From: Phlebiopsis flavidoalba
Taxonomy: Eukaryota > Basidiomycota > Agaricomycetes > Polyporales > Phanerochaetaceae
Direction: 5' to 3'
DNA: 64,000 nucleotides
Assembly: GCA_035772785.1 (NCBI GenBank)
Contig: JAOCPU010000021.1
Coordinates: forward strand, 464,494-528,493
The notes under the pieces were generated by a model. The model was given only the letters and a program-made list of their open reading frames with translations. It ran no database searches and had not been told where the DNA came from. This document shows, one piece after another, positions 46,183 through 57,148 of this stretch (the first letter of the stretch is position 1; each line of letters begins with the position of its first letter). The position numbers and the translations under genes are program-made.

Positions 46183-48476
46183 ATGGATCTTAACCAGGGC
46201 AAGACGGAGCTTCCTACTACGACTCGTCTAGGTATAAACGCACAAGATGTCACATCTGTTGATGCTACGCAGGTCGCCACAGCATGGCTCAAGAAATTCG
46301 AACAAAGTGTCACCCAGAACGACATCCCAGGCGTCCCTCTCTCTCCTCGCAGACGACGCATGGTGGCGCACGAACGTACTCGCCATGACATGGGACCTGC
46401 GCACGTTCCAGGGTACTAGCCAAATCAAGCAGTTTTTAAGCGACCGCCTCGCGCCGGCGCAGCTTGGGAACTTCAAGATTACGATCGCAGGTGCTGACAA
46501 CCCCTACCCGACCTCGCTTGGATACGCGTTCACTTTACCTGCGATGGCAAAGTCGGGACATGCTCTGGCCTTGCACGACTTGTCCCGTCAACGGGGAATG
46601 GAAGGCACACAACGTTTTCACGAACCTGGAGTCTCTCGAAGGGTTCCCTGAAGCCAGTGGGCCTCTGCGCGACTCAGCGCCAAGTCATTGGCAAGTGGCT
46701 TGAGCAGCGCCGGAGGGAGAGAGAGTTTTTGGACAAGGACACCCGAAGTGCATGGTCATCGGCGGAGGACAGAGTGCCTCGAGATCGGCGCAAGGGTTGA
46801 AGCTCATGAGCGTCCCAACTCTGGTCGTGGAGAAAGCACAAGCGGATTGGCGACAACTGGAGGCATAGGTACTCCTGCACTATGTTTGCACGATCCTGTT
46901 TGTAAGCAGGCCCGTTACAACTTCGGGTTCTTCAGCTCAAACTCAACTCAGGGTATGATCATTTGCCTTACATCCCCTTTACCCCCTGTCATGGCCTGTG
47001 TACACACCGTCCCAAAAGGTACGTCGGTTTTGTTACTTTTATTTCACAATGAGCTGACGGAGAACAAACAGTTGGCTGACTGGCTGGCAGTTCTGGGCTA
47101 ACTCGATGGAAGTTGATTACTGGACAGAGTCCAAGGTCGTCACAGCAAGACAGGTCACCTCGGGTGCTAACAGCGGTAAATGGGAGTGTCACTGTAGAGC
47201 GAGGCGACAAAAATCGCATCCTTTACGTCGATCATGTCGTCTTTGCCATCGGTGTTGGTGGTGGTACGCCCACCATGCCCAATATTCCGGGGATGGTGAG
47301 AAAAAAGCACTTCTCAATTTCATGAGGAACTTGTAAACTTAGCTTGCTTTGCAGGACGAATTCGAAGGGCAGATCTTACACTCTACTCAACATGACCCAA
47401 GCAACGGATCACGCAGGAGAAGAAAGTCGCTGTGATAGGCGCTGTACCTCCGGTGGGTATTCATCCCGAACGAAGCTCACATGTATTCGTACCCATATGT
47501 CCAACTAGCGCACGACATCTGTTCAGAATATGTCGATAACGGAGTCGACGTAACCATGGTACAACGACACATCTACGTAACGTCATGACGAACAAGGAAG
47601 GCATGCGTGTCTCGGCTCATGGGCGGTGAGTTTGTCTTGACTGCTTCGTATCTGCTTTCGTACTGAGGCTCTTGTTATGAGCGCTGTACTGCGAAGGCGG
47701 TCCCCCCCTACCGACGTTGCCGATATAATTGACAATTCTATGCCTGTTCTTTACCGCAAGATGATTTTCAAGCGTGCCACAAAGGATATAGCGGAGGCAG
47801 ACAAGTATGTTGATTTCTCTTGCACTCTTACCAGTGTTCAAAAAAGGCTCCTGTTCGCGCAGAGAACTGCTTGAAGGTCTGCACAAGGCTGGGTTCAAAA
47901 CAAACCTTGGAATCGACGGTTCAGGCTTCCTCATTCTCGCCATGATGCGCCTAGGTGGTTATTATCTTGGTGAATTCTCGGTCTTCACTACTTATCCTAT
48001 TAAGCCATCCTGATATGACTATCTTAGACGTTGGAGCCTCTCAGAAGATCGTCGACGGCAAAATCAAACTGAAGTCCTCAGGGGATATCACACGGTTCAC
48101 AAAGAATTCGATGATGTTTGAAGATGGATCCGAGCTCCAGGCCGACGTTGTACTATTCGCGACTGGGTACGGCGATCCTCGCGAGCCGATGCGTGACATT
48201 GTGGGGCCCTGAGATTGGCGAAAAGCTCACTCCCACATGGGGCATCGATGACGAGGGCGAGTTGAGGAGTGTCTGGAAGGAGATTGGCGTCGACAATTTG
48301 TGGCTGATGATGGGAAACTTTGCATGGTGTCGGTTCTACTCGAAGAGGCTTGCTCTTCGTACGTGTCCTCTATGTTCGAGTTTCGACTATTGTGCTCACG
48401 CTCGCTTATCACAGAGATCAAAGCGAAGCAAGCTGGTCTCATGCAAGAGCGATATTCTGCGACCGTGAAATGGTAG
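46183..48476 (+). CDS. Flavin-containing monooxygenase with NTF2-like N-terminus, copy 3
   Basis: Closest paralogue of copy 2, with the same exon order. It starts MDLNQGKTELPTTTRLGINA, then TAWLKKFEQSVTQNDIPGV, DLRTFQGTSQIKQFLSDRLA, GEWKAHNVFTNLESLEGFPE, the FAD-binding region near 46750-46790, VVFAIGVGGGTPTMPNIPGM, the FMO-type motif DEFEGQILHSTQHD, AHDICSEYVDNGVDVT, GGPPTDVADIIDNSMPVLYR, FEDGSELQADVVLFATGYGD and IGVDNLWLMMGNFAWCRFYS. The product ends in ERYSATVKW with a stop at 48474-48476. In this copy the GTG-TGG-GGC stretch near 48235 is in frame and helps to show the insertion in copy 2. A retrotransposon LTR begins about 40 bases after the stop, so the terminator of this gene may have been replaced by LTR sequence. 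Substrate unknown; probably the best preserved of the three. Confidence 0.85.
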
Positions 48477-48516
48477 ATAACATTCTTGTAAGCAATCCGA
48501 AGTAATTGACACCCTG

Positions 48517-48828
48517 TGTTAAGTCATGATTGAAAATGAATCGGACAATGTAAGCGAAGCGCGCGCGCGGCTGGGCCGGCGCTAGCGCCGCCCCAGACCC
48601 TGACACAGCACGCGCCCGCGGCTTGATTTGGTAACTCCGCCTCCTTCCTTTTCTGTCACAAACTATACAGTCCATCATTTGTATTTAAGCAGCACCGGCC
48701 AGCCACTTGGGCTGGCCAGATCTTTTACACGCTGCACTCGATTCGTTGAATACAACGCGGTCAAGTTCAGCTCGAGGGATCTAAGTTCTTACACTTTTTT
48801 TGAACTCCTCAAAAGTTAGTATTCAACA
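48517..48828 (+). repeat. Putative 5' LTR of the gypsy element
   Basis: Begins TGTTAAGTCATG and ends TTCAACA, giving TGTT...AACA termini about 312 bases apart. It holds a TATA-like TATTTAAG at 48682 and a hairpin just downstream. The leader between LTR and gag ATG (48916) is under 90 bases. Boundaries are approximate because the 3' LTR is not in the window; an alternative end is at 48833 (CTACA). I could not recognise the primer-binding site. Confidence 0.5.
48682..48717 (+). promoter_or_regulatory. LTR TATA box and adjacent perfect hairpin
   Basis: TATTTAAG at 48682-48689 is followed at 48697-48717 by GGCCAGCC-ACTTG-GGCTGGCC, an 8 base-pair perfect stem with a 5-base loop. The hairpin falls where transcription would be expected to start, so it would lie at or near the 5' end of the transcript and in the R region. 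Confidence 0.5.
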
Positions 48829-48915
48829 CTACATCAAAATCACCCCGCGTTCGACGGCGAACGCATCAAGAAAACAACACAGAAGGCCATCTCTGGACAT
48901 ATCGTGATACACGCC

Positions 48916-50517
48916 ATGTCTGGAAAAAACCATCAGAAAAGCGACAAGCCCCGACCTCGTAGCATTGCCGCCTCCGAAGGAGAAGCAGTCGAGGAAGTCG
49001 TCGGCGCTCCGGTGGACCCTGAGTACCCTGAAGGCAACCGCAACAAGGACCCCGGGCCCCGACGTTTCCCCGTAACCCGGACGACAACCCAGTGACCGGG
49101 CTTTTCGGAGAAAAAGGCGGCACAAACGGCAGGGGTCTGAAACCTCTCAGCGCCGCAGCTCTGAGTCGCACCGGCCATCGTCGAGCCGTCGCGACCAGGA
49201 GTCAGCTCGTAGTCACGCCCAGGAAAAAGGTGTCCGCGGACCGCGTGACCCACACTACCACGGTCAACCAAGATGACCCGGAAGATGGAGCGGGACCGTG
49301 CGGCCAGCAAGATCCACAATCTGCTCGCTGAGCAGTTCGCGGACCGCACGGAGCGACTGTTATCGCACTACGACAAGGTCGCCGATGCTATCGAGGACCA
49401 GCGCCGCCGCGAACACAAGGCACAGGAAGATCGCCGGGCACACGCGCTATACATGATCAGATCAAGGCACAGAGGAAGACCATGATTCAGCTTGGTCGAT
49501 GAAGTGGTTCAGAAGCTAGACAGTGCGCGTAAAGGCAAGTACACCTACCGCACACGAAGACGGCCAGGTACACATCGACGAACGCCGCGTGCAACTATCG
49601 CCCCTCGACGTCGCCGACGGGCCGGATGAGGTCAATCGTGACTGGTCGCCGACGCTCTCAGTAGTGCGTCGGCCCCAGGCCGGTCATCCCAAAAGCACAG
49701 TCGTCACGAAGACCAGCGGGCCACAATTGAAGATGTTTCGGACTCAGAAGATGAGAATCCCCACATGACCCGTCGGACGACACGCACACACAGTCGCGGA
49801 TTGGGTAGCGAGGAGCGACTCCGGAGGGCCAACCTGATGCCTCAACACGCCCGCGAGTCCATTAGCGAATACATTCCGAGACCCCGGGTGCGGGTAGTAT
49901 CACCCCCTCGAGATATCCCGCCGCATCTGCCTTCCGCGCGGCGGATATCCAACCGCATTTGCCTCGCGCGGTGGACGAGAGCCGCCGCCCTCGCTCGGAG
50001 GGATGCCCATCTCGATAGTTGGGTCGAGCCACTACGGACCGTCAACGACTGCCCGACTGGACCAACGCTCCTCGCGCGATCGAGTCCGCCTTTCGGAACA
50101 TACGCGCCGGGTCCACAGCCCCGTTGTGCGCGTGGCGGCCGTTCCAGTTGACCCGTACCTGGAAGTCAATCTCAACCAGATCCGCGCGCCCAGGTTAACC
50201 ACATGGTTGGCACCGCGCGATTCACCAACCCACCAAAGAACATCGCTAAACCAACGGCGCCTCAAGCCTATGACAGCAAGAACAACCACGAGGCCTTCTA
50301 CTCGTAGACTCGGTTGAACGGACTCACCACGTACCTGCGACTATGCTACCTTTGTGGAGATGACGCGGACGAGGACCGCGTCCTCCACACTGGGAACTGC
50401 CTGACCGGAGAAGCTCAAGAGTGGTGGAAACGAACAAGTAATCCTCCCGAACGCGCGTGGCACTCAACGACTTGCGTTTTGCGGACGCTATTTGCTCGCT
50501 GTACACCCGGTTTCAGG
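48916..50517 (+). CDS. gag: gypsy gag, 5' part (interrupted)
   Basis: Structural capsid protein of the retrotransposon. The start at 48916 gives MSGKNHQKSDKPRPRSIAAS. A charged, Arg-rich and Ser-rich region in several frames follows, with DKVADAIEDQRRREHKAQED (49370-49430), suggesting a coiled coil. The conserved Retrotrans_gag core appears at about 50320-50440 (YLRLCYLCGDDADEDRVLHT, GNCLTGEAQEWW) and continues to CSLYTRF at about 50510, where it is cut by the palindromic insertion. Five or more frame changes are seen in 1.6 kb. The C-terminal part resumes at 57152. Confidence 0.75.
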
Positions 50518-52727
50518 CGTGCATGTAGCCGTTATGTATTATGGGACTATCTTTCTAACAGCCTGCATTGCATTATCGGGCTTGGGCTCAGTGGCAGTAT
50601 GTTTTCACTATCCTATATTCTAGAATGGGGGATAGCCATATGTCAAAAATACCGAAAATATTCTGGGTGGTAGAGCCATCAAAAACAAACCGTATGTCAG
50701 TTAAAACAGTTTTGTCATATGTTTTGATGGGACGGGGGAGCTATGAGGCAATATAGAGTTTTCTAACACAAGCAACCCCATGGAATTTGCGGAAAAAAGC
50801 GCTCAAAAAGCGCCAGGAACCGGTTCCCATCAAAAGCTTTGTGGCACTGATGGTGCCTGCTTCCAGATAAGATTCTGCTTCCATCAAATTAGATTAGATA
50901 TTGATGGGCTAGCTCCTGGCATTATATTCCGCTTTTCCTGCCCATTTCTGCTGCTATTCCTGCTCTGAAAAAGAAAAACTCCCCTTTCGTTCCCCTCCAT
51001 TCCTTCATGTAGGCTACATAGATATACATCTGTGGAGCCCAGATCTCAATTTCCAAGAGGTTCCATGATGTGCAGGCCCACAACAAAATAAATACTATTA
51101 TAAATAATAAAAAAAGCGGTCAAATGGCACATTGGGGGGTATACCCTGGGGGAATGGGGGCCTAAAAATGGGCGGTATGCTTGTCATTGTATAGGTATAC
51201 ATTGGGGAAATACATAAATGAAGTTTAGAAGCTATCCAAGCACATGGGAACAATAGGGATATATATTATTCTGGGGAAAAGCGGAAAAATAATATTTGGG
51301 CAGCTTCCCTTGGGGGTATTACTGGTCTGGGGGGGGTCGTTGTAACTATCTAGGATATTCATATAGCATTGGGATAGTGTACATACAACGCTGGGATACC
51401 AGGGGATGAATACAGCACATGCTACACCCTGATATATACCCAAAAATAGGGGTACCTAGCATAAAAGCGAAAATGCGCATTTACCCCTGGGCTCTACAGC
51501 GGTGGAATACCTTCTGGCTGTTGTGTATATACTCTGTATATGTAGGGACATGTGTGGAATTAGTGGTGGAGCTTTGGAACAACTTCCCCAGGTGCTGCAG
51601 CCCTTAAACCCAAAAAAAAGCGTCATTTAGGGTTTAAAAAAGCGAAAACATGTGCACCTATTCACACACAGGGCAGTATAATTCCATTCCAGCTGTAGAA
51701 CACATCCTACATATCTCCCACACATGCTACAATTTAGTTTACATCAATCCCCCAAGTGGGGTGGAAAGATGTGCTAGTGTTACAAGAGAATGCATGGGGT
51801 TAACATGAATCTCTGTATAATTACACAACTTCCTGTCTGTTTCTATGCTCTGGCAGCCTGTACATGTCCCCTCTTTTCGCCAATTCGTATATAAGGGTTT
51901 TCAGGGGTGTAGAATACGATGGAGATATCAGCTAAGCTTCATTTGTACTGCAATACCATGATTCTGGCTTAACCCTAAAATCCGAAAATAAGCGCCAGAA
52001 TAATCGACCAAGATCTGGGGAATCGCACTAGCTAGAGCTATCCCCTTGCTTCCACAATTTATCTGCATGTACTAGACACCTATAGGGTACTTTCCATCTG
52101 CTTGTAATAGCAGATTATTTATCTGGGGGTATAGGGGAAGTAGCCATCAAATTCCGCAAAAATATGTTCTCAAACATGCATATCATGTTTAAATCCTTTG
52201 ATCTACATGATGGGAATACTTCTAAATGGTGTATCTACATGGGGGAAATGCTCAGTAAACAATTCCCAATCAATAGGAAGCAATGCCCAGACCCCCCAGA
52301 TTTCGAAAAATACCCGGAAATTCGAAACAATTCCCAGGATAATGGGAATGTGTCAGATGATGTTCCTATGTTATGGGCATACTCAGGGAACATATAGAAG
52401 CTTAAACGAGAAGCAGCAGGGCCAGGGGAATGCAGGGGAACCCAGGGTACCCTATTGAAAATCGCGAAAAAAGCGAAATAAAATCAAATTATATTGGTAG
52501 CACCCCTGGCAGGCCAAATATGGAAATTCTGTTCGGTGAGCATGTTCTAAACATACATAGGTACTCAAACTACAATACAGCGCCCTAAATAAGCAAGGGG
52601 GAAGCTGGGGAGCAATCCCAAATGCAGCCCAAAAGCGGAATTGATGGGAAGCGGATTGCCATCAATTCTGAGCCAAATCAGGCAGGTGGCAGCCTCTGGG
52701 CCTGGCCCAGGAACCAGCCGCACTTTC

Positions 52728-54343
52728 GAGAACGATGTTGAATTGGGCATTCCGCCCCTTAGACGCCTGTCCGCCCCGTAAGCGCCTGTCCGCCGCCCCA
52801 GCAAGCGCCTGTCCGCCCCGTGATGTCACCCTGTCACAGCCATCAAGGTGCAAGTCACGGTGACCAACGCCACATAATGCACAGATAAATACGCCGTTTA
52901 TACTAGGTGTATCCTGTTGGTATGGATGTCCTGATGCGCGCGAAACGTGAAGATTTTCCACGTGCGTCTATTTGGCCGTGGCCCGACGACTTCCCGGCAT
53001 CGCGCTATTGTTTCGAGAGGATGCGGGGAGGCACGAAAGGGCCCTGTCGGTGCCCGGTTTGAGGCTTGTGGCGAGCGGAAATACGTGAAGGCGTCCGAGG
53101 AGTATTCTCAAGAGGAGGAGCCGATCGAGAGCACGTCGCACTAAAGAGGTTGTGGTGCAGTGGCGAGACGCGATCGAGGAGCCGCCTCCATCTCTTCAAT
53201 CCCCATTCCCATCCCACCAAATCTATGCGAATGACTCCCTTCAAAAATGAGAGGCATCGACGTCCTTAACGAAGATGCGAGTGCTGATTGTGGCATAGCG
53301 CAGAATTGCCTGCCGTGTCCAGCTGCGCTCTTTGCAACCTCTGTGCGACGAAAACGACATCCCGTCTTGTCGGTCGCTGTCCTTCATTCGTGCCGGCGTG
53401 ATGCGCGAGGGTTCGTCGTGTAAGGAGACGTGCCTGGTGCCGCACTGCCTGCTCCCAACAGACGAGGATACGAGAGGTTACGGGTCTACAGTCACGGTGA
53501 GCTCCCATTTCGATTGCGCTGCGTAGAGTAATGGAGGAACTTACTTGTGTGGTCCTCCTAGTGCCCTGACTCTCTTCGCCCCTCTGTAGTCTGTACACAC
53601 TGGCACGCAAATGCGGTCGAAGGGGCGTTGTTGGCGGGCGGAGCTTGGCCTGGTGTTAGCTGGTTGCTTTGATGCGCCCTGCGCCGTTGCCTGCGTGCAC
53701 CACCTGCTACAGGCTGCTTTAACTGGGCCGCGGCGGCATGGGACTTCCAGCCCAATAAGCCCATTGGGGAGTAAGGCAGGGCTGTGGATGTGCGCGACAT
53801 GCAATTTGTGATAGTTGCCGACAGCAAGCGACAAGTGCCCCGTCTTGCGACACCCACTTGACGGAGCCCTAAGCGGAGCTGCGTCCAAGGCGATCGCTGC
53901 GCCCACTGTAGAGCGTCGTCTGCCCTCGCGAGGAAACGGCGTGTCACCAGAGCCCAAACCGGGCAGCAGCTACACTCGTTGAAGCCGTCTGCCCTACGAC
54001 GAGCACGGCGCGGCGAGATGACACAGCGACAAGCCACGACGCATCTTACTCCCCTCGCGGCCACAGTAGCAAGCAAAGGGTAAAGCAGAGGTCGTTGAGC
54101 AGCAACCAGGCTCTCCCTTGCTTGCAGCCACGGCCTGTGGCACCATCCTGGGATGTCTTCGAAAACCCATGGGGTGCGATCTTGAAGAGCGTGGCGCATC
54201 ACAGTTCCATTTACCAGGCATGAGGTGACGGCGGGTCACATGGAGGCGGCCTGTGACTGGGCCGCCAATGGAGCGGACAAGCGGGGCGGCAATGGGCGAG
54301 CCTAGAATGCGTGGGGCGGAAAGTCCAACTCCGAAATGTTCTG
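52728..54343. mobile_element. GC-rich 1.6 kb DNA element nested in P, with 8-base target duplication
   Basis: The octamer GCACTTTC occurs on both sides (52720-52727 and 54344-54351), and the uninterrupted Q copy has it once at the equivalent place. The left end reads GAGAACGATGTTGAATTGGG then CATTCCGCCCC. The reverse complement of the right end reads CAGAACATTTCGGAGTTGGA then CTTTCCGCCCC. These match at 22 of the first 31 positions without gaps. Near the left end are three CGCCTGTCCGCC repeats, and near the right end related GGACAAGCGGGGCGG sequence in opposite sense. An 8-base duplication and a CAGAA-type end fit the hAT superfamily. Open frames inside (up to 214 codons, 53558-54202 minus) have no recognised transposase motif, so it is probably non-autonomous. 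Confidence 0.7.
52764..52817 (+). repeat. Three CGCCTGTCCGCC subterminal repeats
   Basis: CGCCTGTCCGCC occurs at 52764, 52783 and 52806, just inside the left end of the nested GC-rich element. Similar sequence in opposite orientation lies near its right end. Subterminal repeats of this kind usually bind transposase; that role is inferred. Confidence 0.7.
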
Positions 54344-54678
54344 GCACTTTCCCGCATTCGGGCGCTTATTTTGCGAAAAAAGAGTCGGCTCCGAAAATGT
54401 ATTTTGCGAATAGCTCCTCCAGTTCCCCATCAAAACATACCATTCTGGTATGTTTAGGATGCCCTGAGTGATGGCTACAACATTGGTTTTGACCCCCCAT
54501 TCTAGAATACAGGGCATTACGGCTGCCACTGAGCCCAAGCCCGATAATGCAATGCAGGCTGTTAGAAAGATAGTCCCGTTATATATAACGGCTACATGCT
54601 CTGGTGCCGGTTTGTTCGTCAAGGCTCCTCCCAATTTTTTTTTTTCCCCCGCCGCGCGACAACGGTTCGAGCACCAGA

Positions 54679-57148
54679 GCATGTAGCCGTTTATATATAA
54701 CGGGACTATCTTTCTAACAGTCCCGCGTTGCATTATCGGACTATGGCTCAGTGGCAGCCGTAATGCCCTGTATTCTAGAATGGGGGGTCAAAACCAATGT
54801 TGTAGCCATCACTCAGGGCATCCTAAACATACCAGAAGAATGGTATGTTTTGATAGGGAACTGGAGGAGCTATTCACAAAATACATTTTCGGAGCCGACT
54901 CTTTTTTCGCAAAATAAGCGCCCGAATGCGGGAAAGTGCCGGCTGGTCCCTGGGCTAGGCCTGGGGCTGCCACTTTTGCCTGATTTGGCTCAGAATTGAT
55001 GGCAATCCGCTTCCCATCAATTCCGCTTTTGGGCTGCATTGGGGCTGGCTCCCCAGCTTCCCCCTTGCTTATTTAGGGCGCTGTATTGTAGTTTGAGTAC
55101 CTATGTATGTTTAGAACAAGCTCACCGAAACAGAATTCCCATATTTGGCCTGCCAGGGGTGCTACCAATATAATTTGATTTTATTTGGCTTTTTTCGCGG
55201 TTTTAATAGGGTACCCTTTGGTTCCCCTGCATTCCCCTGGGTCTTGCTGCTTCTCGTTTAAGCTTCTATATGTCCTCTGAGTATGCCCATAACATAGGAA
55301 CATCATCTGACACATTCCCATTTATCCTGGGAATTGTTTCGAATTTCCGGGTATTTTTCGAAATCTGGGGGTCTGGGCATTGCTTCCTATTGATTGGGAT
55401 TGTTCTGAGCATTTCCCCCATGTAGATACACTATATTAAAGTATTTCCACCATGCAGATCAAAGGATTTAACATGATATGCATGTTTGGCAACATATTTT
55501 TGCGGAATTGATGGCTACTTCCCCTATACCCCCCAGATCAATAATAATATACTATTCTGAGCGGATGGAAAGTGGCCTATAGGTGTCTAGTACATGCGGA
55601 TAAATTGTGGAAGCAAGGGGATGGCTGTAGCTAGGTGTGATTCTCCAGATCTTGGTCGATTATTCTGGCGCTTATTTTCGGATTTTAGGGTAAGCTCAAA
55701 TCATGGTATTTCAGTACAAATGAAGCTTAGCTGATATCTCCATCGTATTCTACACCTCTGAAAACCTTATATCCAAATTTGCGAAAGGAGGGGACATGTA
55801 CAGCCTGTCAGAGCATAGAAACAGACAGGAAGTTGTGTAATTGTACAGAGATTCATGTTAACCCATGCTTCTCTTGTAACACTAGCACATCTTTTCACCC
55901 ACTTGGGGGATTGATGTAAACTAAATTGTAGCATGTGTGAGAGGTATGTAGGATGTGTTCTACAGCTGGAATAGAATTATACTGCCCTGTGTGTGAATAG
56001 GTGCACATGTTTTTGCTTTTTAAACCCTAAATGACGCTTTTTTTTGGGTTTAAGGCCTGCAGCACCTGGGGAGGGTTGTTCTAAACCTTCAGAACTAATT
56101 CTACACATGTCCCTACATACATCGGAGTATATAGACAACAGCCAGAAGGTATCCCACCGCTGTAGAGCCCAGGGGTAATGCGCATTTTCGCTTTTTATGC
56201 TGGGTACCCCCATTTTGGGGTATATATCAGTGTTGTAGCATGTGCTGTATTGATCCCCTGGTGTTCCAGCGTTGTATGCACACTATCCCAATGCTATACT
56301 TGAATATCCTAGATGTATAGTTGCAACGACCCCCAGACCAATAATACCCCCAAGGGAACCTGCCCCAAATATTATTTTTCCGGGGGGGCTTTTCCCCAGA
56401 ATAATATATATCCCTATTATTCCCATGCGCTTGGATAGCTTCCAAACTTGATTTCTGTATTAACCCCCAATGTAATAACTATACAATGGCAAGCATAACC
56501 GCCCATTTGTAGGCCCCCATTCCCCCAGGGTATAACCCCCAATGTGCCATTTGACCGCTTTTTTTATTAATTATTATAGTATTTATTTTACTGTGGGGCC
56601 TGCCACATCATGGAACCTCTCAAAAATCAAGATCTGAGCTCTACAGATGTATATCTATGTAACCTACATGAAAGAATGGAGGGGAACGAAAGGTGAGAGC
56701 AGGAATAGCAGCAGAAATGGGCAGGAAAAGCGGAATATAATGCCAGGAGCTGGCCCATCAAGATCTAATCTATTTTGATGGAAGCAAGATCTGGGGAAGC
56801 CTATCTGGAAGCAGGCACCATCAGTGCCACAAAGCTTTTGATGGGAACCGCTTCCTGGCGCTTTTTGAGCGCTTTTTTCCGCAATTCCATGGGGTTGCAT
56901 ATTGTAGAAAACTCTATTTTGCTTCATAGCTCCCTCTGTCCCCATCAAAACATATGACAAAACGTTTTACTGACATATGGTTTGTTTTGATGGCTCTAAC
57001 CACCCAGAATATTTTCGGTATTTTTCGACATATGCTATCCCCCATTCTAGAATATGGGATAGTGAAACATACTGCCACTGAGCCATAGCCCAATAATGCA
57101 ATGCAGGCAGTTAGAAAGATAGTCCCATAATACATAACGGCTACATGC
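54679..57148 (+). mobile_element. Element Q: non-coding terminal-inverted-repeat element, uninterrupted copy
   Basis: About 2.47 kb from GCATGTAGCC (54679) to GGCTACATGC (57148). The left terminal repeat runs to about 54935 and its inverted partner occupies about 56950-57148. Just inside the end is CCGTT-TATATATAACGG, a near-perfect palindrome that is perfect in the facing end of P (CCGTTATATATAACGG). The core carries a conserved hairpin at 54992-55025 and numerous AAAAGCG-type motifs. No protein-coding frame of note. Q gives the reference structure for the family because it lacks the insertion seen in P. Confidence 0.75.
54992..55025 (+). other. Conserved hairpin in the element core
   Basis: AGAATTGATGG, an 11-base loop, then CCATCAATTCC forms a stem of about 10 pairs. 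The same hairpin is kept in R (59207-59239) and, inverted, in P (about 52635-52670), although flanking sequence has drifted. A structural or protein-binding role is inferred only. Confidence 0.6.

Larger units (their letters stand above)
50521..54599 (-). mobile_element. Element P: non-coding terminal-inverted-repeat element, inverted copy
   Basis: Begins GCATGTAGCC at 50521 and ends GGCTACATGC at 54599. Terminal repeats of about 250 bases are imperfect but clear, sharing GGGACTATCTTTCTAACAG, GCATTGCATTATCGG, GCTCAGTGGCAG and TTCTAGAATGGGGG. The 2 kb core (about 50670-52727) is AT-rich, has no frame above about 90 codons, and is the reverse complement of the Q and R cores. A 1.6 kb GC-rich element (52728-54343) lies between core and right terminus. 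No transposase is present, so it is non-autonomous. The superfamily is not assigned: target duplication is unclear (CG or CGT at the outer edges of P+Q at most). Confidence 0.75.

Noticed and set aside
53558..54202. 214-codon minus-strand open frame inside the nested GC-rich element as a transposase
   Set aside because: No catalytic or zinc-finger motif of any transposase family is visible, and overlapping frames are also open.
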